Below, in pieces: positions 47,530 to 56,763 of a stretch of 64,000 nt of DNA. The notes beneath the pieces were generated by a model. That model did not search any database. It was not told the DNA's origin and was given only the letters and a program-made list of their open reading frames with translations. Each line of letters opens with the position of its first letter. Positions within the stretch are counted from its first letter, which is position 1. Position numbers and translations under genes: made by a program. Source of the DNA: Spirulina subsalsa FACHB-351 (GTDB lineage Bacteria > Cyanobacteriota > Cyanobacteriia > Cyanobacteriales > Spirulinaceae); NCBI RefSeq assembly GCF_026130165.1, contig NZ_JAIHOM010000003.1:1-64000 (forward strand), in the 5' to 3' direction.

Positions 47530-48627
47530 ATGTTTGTTAAGAACCTATTTGGCAAAAAAACCAAAGGGATTGGCATTGAAGTAGCGCCAGAACGCATTAA
47601 CATCGTTCAACTGCGTAAACAGGGACAAAACTACAAACTAGAAACCTACCTCACCCGAGAAGTTCCCGAGGGCATCTTTGAAGAAGGTCAGATTGTAGAT
47701 TCCCCTGCCCTAGCCGAACTAATCCAAGAACTCCTCACTGAAAATAACATTAAAGTGAAAAAAGTGGCCACCTCCGTCCCCATGCGAGAGGCGATCATTC
47801 GCATTATTCCCATTCCGGCAGAACTAGACGACCAAGAATTACGGGATATGGTCTTGAATCATGAGGCCGGGCTTTATTTGCCCTACCCTCGGGAAGAAGT
47901 GGATTTAGACTATCAAAAGTTGGGCTTTTTTGAAGACGAGGACGGCATTGAAAAAGTGCAAGTCCTGCTCGTGGCCACCCGTCGGGAAGTCACAGACACC
48001 TATCTCGACACCTTCCAACAAGCCGGCCTAGAAGTAGATGTGCTAGAAATTAATAGTTTTGCTCTGATTCGTACCATTCGCGAACAACTGCGCCAATTTG
48101 GTCCCCAAGAAGCCGCCGTCTTAGTCGATATAGAATTTGAAAGTACAGAAATTGCTATCGTAGTGGATGGAGTCCCTCAATTTTCTCGCACGGTTCCCAT
48201 TGGTACCTTTCAACTGCAAAGCGCCCTATCCCGTGCCATGAACTTACCCACCAAACGGGATACCGAGATGTTGCAGGGGATGACTATTCCCAACACCCCC
48301 GTAGATGGGTTACGCACAGGAGCAACGGGAATTAACCCCGGGATGGCCGCCTTGTTACGGGTGCTAGGGGAATTAGCCGATGAGTTACGTCGTTCCATTG
48401 ACTTTTACTTGAATCAAAGTGGGGAATTAGAAGTGGCTCAACTGTTGCTCGCCGGACCGGGGGGGGGAATTGGTCAACTAGATGAATTTTTTACCAATCG
48501 TCTCAGTTTACCCACCGCTCAAATTGACCCCGTGGCCGCACTTTCCCTAGAAATGGATGAAGAAATTCCCTCAGTGGTGCGGCCGAGTCTGGGCATTGCT
48601 TTAGGGTTAGGTTTAAGGGAGATTTAA
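47530..48627 (+). CDS. pilM: Type IV pilus assembly protein PilM
   Basis: A 365-residue actin-like cytoplasmic ATPase of the pilus inner-membrane complex. GIGIEVAPERINIVQLRKQG (about 14-33) is the first phosphate-binding strand; AVLVDIEFESTEIAIVVDG (about 197-215) is the second, and LLLAGPGGGIGQLDEFF the adenosine motif. PilM binds the N-terminal peptide of PilN. It is the first gene of the pilM-N-O-Q operon (6-bp gap to pilN), divergent from the substrate-binding lipoprotein. Confidence 0.95.
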   Translation: MFVKNLFGKKTKGIGIEVAPERINIVQLRKQGQNYKLETYLTREVPEGIFEEGQIVDSPALAELIQELLTENNIKVKKVATSVPMREAIIRIIPIPAELDDQELRDMVLNHEAGLYLPYPREEVDLDYQKLGFFEDEDGIEKVQVLLVATRREVTDTYLDTFQQAGLEVDVLEINSFALIRTIREQLRQFGPQEAAVLVDIEFESTEIAIVVDGVPQFSRTVPIGTFQLQSALSRAMNLPTKRDTEMLQGMTIPNTPVDGLRTGATGINPGMAALLRVLGELADELRRSIDFYLNQSGELEVAQLLLAGPGGGIGQLDEFFTNRLSLPTAQIDPVAALSLEMDEEIPSVVRPSLGIALGLGLREI

Positions 48628-48633
48628 CATAAA

Positions 48634-49443
48634 ATGTATAGTTTAGACATTAATTTTCTTAAAGATAGAGCCGCCATTCCCACAGGCGGGGGGTCAGGAT
48701 TTGTCCAGGCCAAAACCCCCAAACGGCAAATTGCCAAAGAGGAATTAATCCCCCTGGGGATTGGAGGAGGTATTGCTGTATTGTGTTTAGGGTTAGTGGG
48801 AGCGGCTTATTTTTGGATTGATTATGAAACCACCCGCACCCAGAACACCTTAAGTGGTTTACAGGCGGATATTAGCCAGTTGGAACAAATTGAAACCCAA
48901 ATTGCCCAGTTAGAAGCTCAATTAACGGTTGCCCAAGAGCAAACCCGAGGATTAGCCGGGGTTTTCGCCCATATTATCCCCCCATCGGCCATCTTACAGT
49001 CCGTTCGCGATGTCACCCCGAGCAGTTTAAAAATCTCTGCCATTGAAACCATTACCCCTCAAGATACCGGGCAAGAGGTCGAGGGGGGCGGGCGACCTAT
49101 GCCTATCCTGCGGATATCTGGGGTCGCAGATTCTTATGATAATGTGAATATCTTCTTGCTAAATCTCAAAGAATCGCCCTTGTTTAATGGTGAATCGGCG
49201 CGCATCACCGAAGCGGAATTAGTCGATGATCCCCACAAACCGGAACCGGCCGAAGGAGTCACCATTGAAGTGGGAGATGCTTTGGATGATATCAAAGTGG
49301 TGCGTTATAGCTTAGAAATTGCGATGCAGGATGTGAGCGAGATTCCAACGGCTGAATTAATTGCCTATTATGGCAACCGAGGTGCGGCCGGATCGGTAAT
49401 CCGGTTACAAGCCTTAAAGAATAAGGGGATTCTTGAAGAATAA
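48634..49443 (+). CDS. pilN: Type IV pilus assembly protein PilN
   Basis: A 269-residue bitopic protein. The N-terminus MYSLDINFLKDR carries the conserved PilM-binding INxLxxR-type motif. One membrane helix (GIGGGIAVLCLGLVGAAYFWI, about 42-63) precedes a coiled coil (SGLQADISQLEQIETQIAQLEAQLTVAQ, about 74-110) and a ferredoxin-like periplasmic domain (SLKISAIETI... MPILRISGVADSYDNVNIFLLNLK). It is longer than proteobacterial PilN, as usual in cyanobacteria. It heterodimerises with PilO and links PilM to the periplasmic ring. Confidence 0.93.
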   Translation: MYSLDINFLKDRAAIPTGGGSGFVQAKTPKRQIAKEELIPLGIGGGIAVLCLGLVGAAYFWIDYETTRTQNTLSGLQADISQLEQIETQIAQLEAQLTVAQEQTRGLAGVFAHIIPPSAILQSVRDVTPSSLKISAIETITPQDTGQEVEGGGRPMPILRISGVADSYDNVNIFLLNLKESPLFNGESARITEAELVDDPHKPEPAEGVTIEVGDALDDIKVVRYSLEIAMQDVSEIPTAELIAYYGNRGAAGSVIRLQALKNKGILEE

Positions 49444-49458
49444 GGGGGTTTTTCAACC

Positions 49459-50217
49459 ATGACATTTGCCGATGATTTTGCCCCAATGGAGGGCAGTGAA
49501 CTAGAGGAACAATCACCCTATCCTAATGTGATGGGGGTTGTCATGACTCCCACAATTGGGGGTGCGTTATTGGGGGTGTTGGGGTTGGCTGGTGCGATCG
49601 CCTTGGGCTGGTACGTGGTCAAACCCAACTGGGACACCCTGAACAGTTTGAACTTTGATGTGGATGCCGCCGAAACCCGCAAACAGGAACTTGAACTGAA
49701 ACGGGAGCAGATTAGCCAGCTGCAAAGTCAACTCCAACAAACCCAAAACAATCAACGGGAAGTCCTAGGACTCTTTTCCGGTCAAGATACTATGGACACC
49801 TTGCTGTTTGTGATCAACCAGCAGATTAGAACTCGGGGGCAATTTGTCCGTTATACTCCCCCTAGCACGGGTTTAGAAGCCATTCCCCCCGAAGATTTAC
49901 GCTATGAAGAAACGGTGAAAGGACTCCTCAAGCGGCAAACCCTAAGTTTACAAATTGAGGCCACTTTCCAAGCGACCCAAGACATTCTACGCAGTTTAGA
50001 ACGGTTGCAATCGGTGTTAGTGATCCACAATCTGCGCACAGAAGTCACGACTCAGGAATCCCGGATCATTGACGCTCAAGGAAATATCGGAATTCAGGGG
50101 CAACCGATCCTCACCAGTACGTTTGATGTAGATTTACTCGTGCCACTCACGGAGGAAGAATTACTGGAGACGATGGGCGGTCAACAAGGGGCTGAAGGGG
50201 AAGCTCCGGTTGAGTAA
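49459..50217 (+). CDS. pilO: Type IV pilus assembly protein PilO
   Basis: A 252-residue inner-membrane protein following pilN by 15 bp. A short acidic cytoplasmic tail precedes one membrane helix (GALLGVLGLAGAIALGWYVV, about 34-54) and a coiled coil (AAETRKQELELKREQISQLQSQLQQTQNNQREV, about 72-104). The periplasmic PilO-fold domain follows (about 110-240; LSLQIEATFQATQDILRSLERLQSVLVIHNL). It pairs with PilN and controls pilus dynamics. No pilP gene follows, in keeping with cyanobacterial operons. Confidence 0.92.
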   Translation: MTFADDFAPMEGSELEEQSPYPNVMGVVMTPTIGGALLGVLGLAGAIALGWYVVKPNWDTLNSLNFDVDAAETRKQELELKREQISQLQSQLQQTQNNQREVLGLFSGQDTMDTLLFVINQQIRTRGQFVRYTPPSTGLEAIPPEDLRYEETVKGLLKRQTLSLQIEATFQATQDILRSLERLQSVLVIHNLRTEVTTQESRIIDAQGNIGIQGQPILTSTFDVDLLVPLTEEELLETMGGQQGAEGEAPVE

Positions 50218-50444
50218 CACCCGGGATTTAACTTGTTCTCAAGGGAGTTGTCACCCCCTAGGAATTTTTTCTGGGCGAGGGAATTTCTCCCAATCCTAGA
50301 GAATATGGGGTATTATCCATATATCTTAAAAGCCCAGATCGTGGCAGAAAAACCCCCCGTCTGGGGGAAAGAAAGTCCTAATATTGTGTTGCTAGGTCAA
50401 TTAAATTAATTTAATAACAATTCGTTTGATGGGTTGAGGAGTGA
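50218..50444. other. pilO-pilQ spacer
   Basis: A 227-bp gap unusual in length inside a pil operon. It contains a GC/AT-mixed stretch with TAACTTGTTCTCAAGGGAGTTG and an AT-rich segment (50398-50425) that may hold an internal promoter for pilQ. No gene visible. Confidence 0.4.
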
Positions 50445-52868
50445 ATGGTGAGTATTAATTTTAGGCAAGTCGGGATTTTAACCGGAGCAGCAGCCGTTTT
50501 AATGGTGTCCCAGCCTGTGGGGGCGGCTCAAGTCCAAATTACCCAAGTTCAAGTCCAATCCAACAATAATGGCTTTCAGTTGGTTCTCGGTCTAGCAGAC
50601 AGCGACACCATCCCCCAAGTGTTAACGGTGGTGCAAGGGAATAGTCTGGTGGCTGAGATTTTGGCCAGTGAGCTAGCGTTACCGGAAGGGGGCAGCACCT
50701 TCCGACAAAATAACCCCGTCCCCGGTATTGCGCGAGTGGAGATGATTCAGGTCAACTCAGAAACCGTGCGGGTGATTGTCTCGGGAGAAAACCGCCCCCC
50801 CGTAGGTCAAATTTTGCGCCAACAGTCGGGTCAGTTAGTGTTCGGTTTTGCACCGGGGGGAGCAACGGCTAGCGGTGAGACTCCTCGGGTGGCGGCACAA
50901 CGACAAACCGATGAGGTGCGACCTCTCCCTCCTCCTCAAGGGAATGCTCCCCTCCCTTCTACTATTCCTCTCCAAGACCCTCCCCCTCAGCTTACGGTGC
51001 CTGAAAATACGGTCAATCCCCAGATTCCTCAACCCGAAGGGAATTTACCCCAGTTTGACCCTTCGTTATTTTCCCAAACCCCCCGCTCTGAGGTGTTGGT
51101 GCCGAATCCGGCCATTACCATTGAGGGCAGTCCGGCCACTCCAGCGGCCCCAGCCCAACCCATTGCTCCGGCTCCCCCGTTTCTACCTCGGGCGGTGGCT
51201 CCCCCGGTGGGTGATATTGCGGTGGCGAATCTGGACTCTTCTCCAGAAATTATCGATTTAGGCACGAGCGCCCGAGTGCCGAATATTGTGTTACAGGATG
51301 CTCCGGTGCGTGAGGTGTTAGGTCTGTTGGCGCGTTCGGCCGATTTGAACTTGATTTTTGCTGAAACTGGGGAAGGGGGAGCAGATGGCGGCCCGACTAT
51401 TTCCTTGGATTTGCAGGATGAGCCGGTGCAGGATGTGTTTAATTATGTGATCCAAGCGGCGGGTTTACAAGCGGCTCGGCGGGGGCGGACGGTGTTTGTG
51501 GGGACGGAATTGCCCCAAGCGGCTAAAAATATTGTGACGCGCACGTTTCGCTTAAACCAAGTGACGGCATCAAGTGCGGCGAACTTCTTGGCTACTCAAG
51601 GGGCTGAGGTGCAGTTGTTGGTGGAGTTGGAGGAGGATATTATTAACCCTCAAACTCAGGAAAGAATTGGTACTCGACAGTTGCCTCCCCGTTTAGAACG
51701 GATTACTCCCGAGGTGGATAATTCCCTGGGCCCCCTGTTGTTGGTGGGGACTTCGGTGGCGGCGGATTCTCGGTTAAATACGGTGACAATTGTCGGAGAA
51801 CCGCGCAAGGTTCAGATGGCGACGAATTTTTTAAAACAGTTGGATGCGCGCCGTCGTCAAGTGGCGGTCAATGTGAAAATTATTGATGTCAACTTGAGTA
51901 ATATTGGACGGTTTGGGACCAGTTTCTCTTTTGGGATTAATGACACGGGGGTGATTAATCAGTCGGGGATTGGGATTATTAATTTTGGAACTAGCGATCG
52001 CAATGTTCCCCTGAGAACCACTACGGGTTCTATTGAACCTCGATCTGCGGACCCCAATACGTTTATTGGAGCCGAACCTTTCCAAGTGGGACGGGGAAAT
52101 ATTGGTCCGACTCAACCCAGTATTGGTCTAACCAGTGAAACCGTCGGTCAGTCTGCGGTGGCGACAGCAGGCAATCCCTCCTTTAACATGGTCAATGCGT
52201 TTTTATTGCAGCTTCAAGCCTCGATTCAAAATAATAACGCTAAAATTCTCACGGATCCGACGCTGATTGTGCAGGAAGGCCAAACGGCGGCGGTGAATTT
52301 AACCCAGGATGTGGTGACGAATATTGAAACCGATGTTCAAGCGGCGGCGGGTGTTATTACCTCGACGGTGACGGTGGAGGTGAGTCGCGGTGATGCTGGG
52401 GTGGGTCTAGTCTTGGCGGTCAATGTGGAACGGATTGATGATAATGGTTTTATTACCATGCAGGTGAGTCCTCAAGTGAGTACCATTGGGGAAGTTCAAA
52501 CGATTAATATTGGGGGATCTTCCAATAATATTAGTTTGCTCAGTCGTCGGAATTTGTCCACTGGAGTGGTGCGGATGCGGGATGGTCAGACGTTGATTCT
52601 CTCGGGGATTATCCAAGACCAAGACCGGGTACAGGTGCAGAAGGTGCCGATTTTGGCCGATATTCCCCTGATTGGCTCCTTGTTCCGTCGGACGAATCGC
52701 ACGAATCAACGGAATGAGGTGATTGTGATGGTGACTCCCCAGGTGTTGGATGATTCGGAACGCTTTGGGGGAACGGGTTACACTTACACCCCGGGTCAAG
52801 AGTCTCAGCAAATGTTACAGCAGCAAGGGTTCCCGGTGCCGGGTCAACCTGTACCCCCCAATCGCTAG
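50445..52868 (+). CDS. pilQ: Type IV pilus secretin PilQ
   Basis: An 807-residue outer-membrane secretin. The signal peptide is residues 1-27 (ILTGAAAVLMVSQPVGA). An AMIN domain (about 30-130) binds peptidoglycan (VQITQVQVQSNNNGFQLVLGL). A Pro-rich linker (about 160-265) follows, then an STN/secretin N-domain (VPNIVLQDAPVREVLGLLARSADLNLIF, about 280-420) and the secretin core with VAVNVKIIDVNLSNIGRFG and the C-terminal LILSGIIQDQDRVQVQKVPILADIPLIGSLFRRTNRTNQRNEVIVMVTPQVL. The channel exports pilus fibres and serves DNA uptake with ComEC. It ends the pilM-N-O-Q operon. Confidence 0.95.
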   Translation: MVSINFRQVGILTGAAAVLMVSQPVGAAQVQITQVQVQSNNNGFQLVLGLADSDTIPQVLTVVQGNSLVAEILASELALPEGGSTFRQNNPVPGIARVEMIQVNSETVRVIVSGENRPPVGQILRQQSGQLVFGFAPGGATASGETPRVAAQRQTDEVRPLPPPQGNAPLPSTIPLQDPPPQLTVPENTVNPQIPQPEGNLPQFDPSLFSQTPRSEVLVPNPAITIEGSPATPAAPAQPIAPAPPFLPRAVAPPVGDIAVANLDSSPEIIDLGTSARVPNIVLQDAPVREVLGLLARSADLNLIFAETGEGGADGGPTISLDLQDEPVQDVFNYVIQAAGLQAARRGRTVFVGTELPQAAKNIVTRTFRLNQVTASSAANFLATQGAEVQLLVELEEDIINPQTQERIGTRQLPPRLERITPEVDNSLGPLLLVGTSVAADSRLNTVTIVGEPRKVQMATNFLKQLDARRRQVAVNVKIIDVNLSNIGRFGTSFSFGINDTGVINQSGIGIINFGTSDRNVPLRTTTGSIEPRSADPNTFIGAEPFQVGRGNIGPTQPSIGLTSETVGQSAVATAGNPSFNMVNAFLLQLQASIQNNNAKILTDPTLIVQEGQTAAVNLTQDVVTNIETDVQAAAGVITSTVTVEVSRGDAGVGLVLAVNVERIDDNGFITMQVSPQVSTIGEVQTINIGGSSNNISLLSRRNLSTGVVRMRDGQTLILSGIIQDQDRVQVQKVPILADIPLIGSLFRRTNRTNQRNEVIVMVTPQVLDDSERFGGTGYTYTPGQESQQMLQQQGFPVPGQPVPPNR

Positions 52869-52877
52869 AAGCTTAAA

Positions 52878-54506
52878 ATGCGATCGCCCCTAAAACTTCT
52901 GTTCATCGTAGCCCTGTTGTGGGGCGGGTTTAATCTGTTTTGGCAAAATGGGGCGATCGCACTCTGGGACCAAGATGAGGCCGCCTACGCCGGATTTGCC
53001 CATAATATCTTGAGTACAGGCAACTGGGTTACACCGGATTTTCTCTGGTCTGACCCCCACCGTAAACCGCCCCTACATTTTTGGGCGATCGCACTTTCCT
53101 TTCAAGTCTTCGGCGAACAAGAATTTGCCCTGCGTTTCCCCAGTGCCTTAGCCGTCCTCTTGACAGGATGCACTATTTATGCTATGGGGCGGTCGGCTTT
53201 TGGGGAGAAAACCGCCCGACTGGCGACCATCATTGTTTTTTCCTCCCTCTTCCTACCCAACTTCGGCAAAGTCTCCCTCACCGATGCCCTCTTAGTCCTC
53301 TGGCAAACCATCGCCCTGTTAGCCCTCTGTAATACCCTAGTGCGACCGCGAGGGCTTTGGACAGTGTTATTATGGGGGGCCGTGAGTTTGGGAGTCTTAA
53401 CCAAAGGCCCCCCCATCTTGATTTTAGTTCTCGGCTCCCTCGTCACCCTCGCCCTGTTTTCCCCCCAGCGCCGTCATCTGATCGCCCTCCATCCTTGGCT
53501 GGGGTTGCCCCTATCCCTGATTCCCCTATTCCTGTGGGGGCGTATGGCTTGGGTGGCCGATGGGGGGGAATATATTCAATGGATGATTGATTGGTATATT
53601 CTCAAACGGGCCAGCGGGGGGATTACCTTTGGACAGTGGGGGCCACCGGGGTACTTTTTGGTTGTATTTTGTCTCGGCTTTTTGCCCTGGGTGATTTTCT
53701 TCCCGGCCGCTTTAGGAGACTTAGGGCGTAATCTGTGGCGCAAACGGGAGCAGCCCTTTTATAGTGGGATTACCGCTTGGTTACTTTGGGGCTGGTTGGC
53801 CTACGAATTCATTCCCAGTAAACTCCCCTCCTACGCCTTGGGGGCCTATGGTGCGATCGCCCTATTAATCGCCCATACTATTATTCACCCTCCCCGTCCT
53901 AGCTTTCCTTGGGGCGTGCGCCTTTTCCTCCTGCTGTCCTTCCTCGTCACAGTAGGTTTAGGAGGGGCTGGCTTTTGGCTACTGGGTATCAGGGGCGGGG
54001 TTTTGAGCCTGTTGGTGGGAGTCTTTTGGTTGGGGTGGGCGATCGCAACCGTTCACCAACTCCAACGAGGAAACCTAGAAAACGCCATCACCCTCACCAC
54101 CTGCAACGGGTTAATCCTCACCTTCCTGATTTGGGGATTCATCATGCCCCTAGTCAACCTCAACCATTCCGCCACCCAACGAGTCGCCCAACAAATCGCC
54201 CAAACCACCTCCCCCGAAACCCTAGTGATCTTTGCTGACTACTTCGACCTACCGAGTCTGCCCTTTTACGTCGCCCAACAACAACGGGAGTTTATTGGCT
54301 TAGAAAACAATCCCCTGCCCCAATTACAAGCCTATTATGAAGGAGAACAGGATACCGTCCTTGTTTTTGCTCAAACCCAAGCCCTCCAACAGTTTTTAGA
54401 CCAATTAGAAACCGACAACCAACCCACCCCCAAAACAGTGCAAATCCAAGGCTGGTTCAGTCAGATGGGAACCCTTGAAACCTATACATTAGTTTACGGT
54501 CGATAA
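52878..54506 (+). CDS. Glycosyltransferase family 39 (ArnT/PMT-like) membrane protein
   Basis: A 542-residue polytopic membrane protein. It starts with an N-terminal helix, then the loop FNLFWQNGAIALWDQDEAAYAGFAHNILSTGNWVTPDF holding the conserved acidic pair (DQDEAAY) that binds the polyprenyl-sugar substrate in GT39/GT83 enzymes. KPPLHFWAIALSFQVFGEQEFALRFPSAL is the following family block. About 11 membrane helices and a short periplasmic C-terminal domain (about 440-542) follow. It begins 9 bp after pilQ and may glycosylate pilus or surface proteins, by inference from context. Its tail overlaps the convergent SPOR-like gene by 13 bp. Confidence 0.88.
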   Translation: MRSPLKLLFIVALLWGGFNLFWQNGAIALWDQDEAAYAGFAHNILSTGNWVTPDFLWSDPHRKPPLHFWAIALSFQVFGEQEFALRFPSALAVLLTGCTIYAMGRSAFGEKTARLATIIVFSSLFLPNFGKVSLTDALLVLWQTIALLALCNTLVRPRGLWTVLLWGAVSLGVLTKGPPILILVLGSLVTLALFSPQRRHLIALHPWLGLPLSLIPLFLWGRMAWVADGGEYIQWMIDWYILKRASGGITFGQWGPPGYFLVVFCLGFLPWVIFFPAALGDLGRNLWRKREQPFYSGITAWLLWGWLAYEFIPSKLPSYALGAYGAIALLIAHTIIHPPRPSFPWGVRLFLLLSFLVTVGLGGAGFWLLGIRGGVLSLLVGVFWLGWAIATVHQLQRGNLENAITLTTCNGLILTFLIWGFIMPLVNLNHSATQRVAQQIAQTTSPETLVIFADYFDLPSLPFYVAQQQREFIGLENNPLPQLQAYYEGEQDTVLVFAQTQALQQFLDQLETDNQPTPKTVQIQGWFSQMGTLETYTLVYGR

Positions 54507-55627
54507 ACCTGAGCCGTAATCCCCTGATCCTCTAAACGCTCTACCAACTGCTTGGCATCAGACTCCCGAATAAACGCCCCCATTTGTAACTGTACCCCTT
54601 GAGAAAAGCGCCGCGCATAGGCATCCGGAATCGCAGAACGAGCCTGTTGTAAAGAAGACGGCCCCGTATAAGGAACCAACACATAGTAGAAATCGCTCGT
54701 CGTTGGACCCGGTGCCGCGTTGACAACGACAGGATCATTGGCCAAATCTGAGGCAGGAGAGGGACTCGGAGACACTTCCGGACTCGGAGCAGGGGAGGGA
54801 CTCGGAGACGCTTCCGGACTGGGGGAGGGTTGAATCGGCTGTAACAGAGCCGTAGTTAAGTCCGTGGTTTCTTCCGGGGGCGGCGGTGGAGGAGCCGAAG
54901 GACGACTAGGAGAAGGGTTGAGGAGTTCTATATTAGGCAGTTCTAACGTCGGGCTAGGATTCGCCGTAATAGTGCTTAAGGTGTCTAAATTTAACTCCCC
55001 AAATTCATCCTGAGCGAGGTTAGGGCCTTGAATCGTCAGGGGGGGAAGATTCGGCGCGGGAGTCGTGGCAACCGGGGCATCCGGGGCAGGGAACAAGCGG
55101 TCATAGAGAGCGCTGAGGCGTTCCGGCTCTAAAATCGCAACCGCCGTGAGGGTTAAGGCACTGCCTAACAGCACCATAGACCCCAGTCCAATGGGCGTTA
55201 AAAGACGATTACGGGGGGGAGTGAGCGGGGGTTCTTTTTCCCCTTCAGCAAGATTGCGGCGCAGTTGGGCTGAGGACGCTAAATCATCTTGAGGGAGGTC
55301 GGAGTCTGGGACGGGGGGGTTGCCCTTTTGGGTGAGGTTAGCAACATGGCTTTCCAGTTCAAGGGGCGGTTTTGGGGCTTCTGGGCTAGGGAGTGCATGA
55401 GTTGGGGCGGCCTCAGTATCTGGACGGAGGGGAGCAAAAGCCACCTCAGCCGCCACTCGTTCCGTGAGGGGGGGCATAGTGGGAGTAGGTTCAGGGGTGG
55501 CTGTCCGTTGGCGACGGTAGCGGGCTAACTCTTCTTCGAGTTGCACATCTAAGCAACTGAGGGCGCTTTCTAATACCGGACTCATGCCCGATGGGGTGGA
55601 ATATTGTCCTGAACCGTTTTTTGCCAT
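54494..55627 (-). CDS. SPOR-domain-like membrane protein
   Basis: A 377-residue protein starting MAKNGSGQYSTPSGMSPVLESALSCLDVQLEEELARYRR; an upstream in-frame extension to 55720 is rejected as Lys/Arg-rich leader without similarity. A cytoplasmic Pro-rich segment leads to one membrane helix (LTPIGLGSMVLLGSALTLTAVAIL, about 143-166). A long Pro/Ser-rich region (about 180-300; SPSPAPSPEVSPSP) ends in a SPOR-like domain (about 305-377; DFYYVLVPYTGPSSLQQARSAIPDAYARRFSQGVQLQMGAFIRESDAKQLVERLEDQGITAQVYRP). SPOR domains bind denuded peptidoglycan, so a role in wall or septum biology is likely. Confidence 0.8.
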   Translation of the reverse strand: MAKNGSGQYSTPSGMSPVLESALSCLDVQLEEELARYRRQRTATPEPTPTMPPLTERVAAEVAFAPLRPDTEAAPTHALPSPEAPKPPLELESHVANLTQKGNPPVPDSDLPQDDLASSAQLRRNLAEGEKEPPLTPPRNRLLTPIGLGSMVLLGSALTLTAVAILEPERLSALYDRLFPAPDAPVATTPAPNLPPLTIQGPNLAQDEFGELNLDTLSTITANPSPTLELPNIELLNPSPSRPSAPPPPPPEETTDLTTALLQPIQPSPSPEASPSPSPAPSPEVSPSPSPASDLANDPVVVNAAPGPTTSDFYYVLVPYTGPSSLQQARSAIPDAYARRFSQGVQLQMGAFIRESDAKQLVERLEDQGITAQVYRP

Positions 55628-56182
55628 AACTTCACTCCTGAATCTAGTCGCCGTGTCTATTTTGGCACAGACCCCGCCCAGTTTGCCGAGGCGGAACTTT
55701 TTTCTCCCAGTGGGACTCATGGGAACTGTTGGCAGGTCTTTTGAGCAAATCTTGCGGAAACGACTAGGGGACTGGTGAAGACCTAAAGGACGGGGATCAA
55801 GGGTTTTCCTAGACTCAACAGGGTGTTATGGAGAAAAACGCATGATTATAACGTTTCTACTATGAAGAAAACATAAAGAAATAAATTAACCCTTCTTAGC
55901 CTGAGTTACGCTGAAAATGTAGGGGGCGTTTTTTTCGTGTTGATCATTGATTAAAGTCCGGCATTGAGATTGATCCCCAAGTTGATCCCCGTGATCTCAG
56001 AGGGTTATCCTCCCAATAGTGTCCGATAAAACAACAAAGTCTAACAAATTTGTATCTATTTATTGCACAAGCCCACAGACTTTAAAAATTGAATTCAAAA
56101 TGGAAGAATGAAGTGCGAATAGCATTCCTGTGAGCCTTCCCGAACCAGTCCCTCTAGCCCTTCTCCCCCCCCAAGAGTTGCC
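55628..56182. other. 555-bp intergenic region with no gene
   Basis: Divergent spacer between the SPOR-like gene and the Cys-rich small gene. The middle (55860-56100) is AT-rich, with the direct repeat TTGATCCCC (55970-55993). I see no open frame, RNA gene or hairpin strong enough to report. Confidence 0.5.
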
Positions 56183-56494
56183 ATGAATAATCAGCGTTTT
56201 TGCACGTCTACCTGTCGCCTCTGTAGCTATTATCAGCCAGAAGGGCGGCGGGGTGGTCTTTGCGCACAACTAGGTGTTCCGGTCAAAGGATGCTGGAAAG
56301 CCTGTAGTCTGGCGGTTCAACCCTTTGCCCATACTAACTGGACTCCTTTGGGTGAAGATATTGCCTTGTTGGAACAGTCTTTGGCGTTGCCCAATCATTA
56401 TGGAAAACCGGGTGAATTGAAGCCGTTGGAGCCGATTCGGGATGAGTTTTTCCCTGACTCTCACCCCCACAGAGAAGAAACCCTAATCTCTTAA
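56183..56494 (+). CDS. Small Cys-rich hypothetical protein
   Basis: A 103-residue protein. The N-terminal half has six cysteines in MNNQRFCTSTCRLCSYYQPEGRRGGLCAQLGVPVKGCWKACSLAVQPF, arranged C-x3-C-x2-C and C-x9-C-x3-C, which suggests a metal (Zn or Fe-S) site. The remainder is Pro/Glu-rich and partly disordered. I recognise it as a cyanobacterial orphan family; no function is known. It is followed by a near-perfect terminator. Confidence 0.75.
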   Translation: MNNQRFCTSTCRLCSYYQPEGRRGGLCAQLGVPVKGCWKACSLAVQPFAHTNWTPLGEDIALLEQSLALPNHYGKPGELKPLEPIRDEFFPDSHPHREETLIS

Positions 56495-56575
56495 TTAACA
56501 AGTTGTGATGGTCTGAGGATAAAATCAAAAATTTTTCAATTTTTTTTGTTAAAACTTTTTACTGAATATTCTTGA

Positions 56576-56614
56576 ATCGCGCTCAAATCGTTTTAAGGTT
56601 TGAGCGCGATTTTT
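56576..56614 (+). terminator. Rho-independent terminator
   Basis: A 12-bp perfect stem (ATCGCGCTCAAA 56576-56587, TTTGAGCGCGAT 56599-56610) around TCGTTTTAAGG is followed by TTTT. It terminates the Cys-rich gene. Confidence 0.9.
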
Positions 56615-56617
56615 AGA

Positions 56618-56763
56618 TGGGGTCTGCTGAAAAAGCCCAACGCTAGACTTAACAAGGGAATAGGTAATAGGTAATAATTATCAATTGTCAATTATCAATT
56701 ATCAATTCCCCTCTCCCCTGCCCCCCTGCTCCCCTGCTCCCGGACTTATTCAGCAAGGCCTAA
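56618..56763. repeat. Dispersed repeat copy at the 3' end of the radical SAM gene
   Basis: It starts near GGTCTGCTGAAAAAGCCC, has GGGAATAGGTAATAGG and TCAATTATCAATTA runs and CTCCCCTG tracts, and ends with CTTATTCAGCAAGGCCTA (56745-56762), the dispersed repeat end motif. The final codons and stop of the radical SAM gene (56746-56763) lie inside that end motif. Confidence 0.7.
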
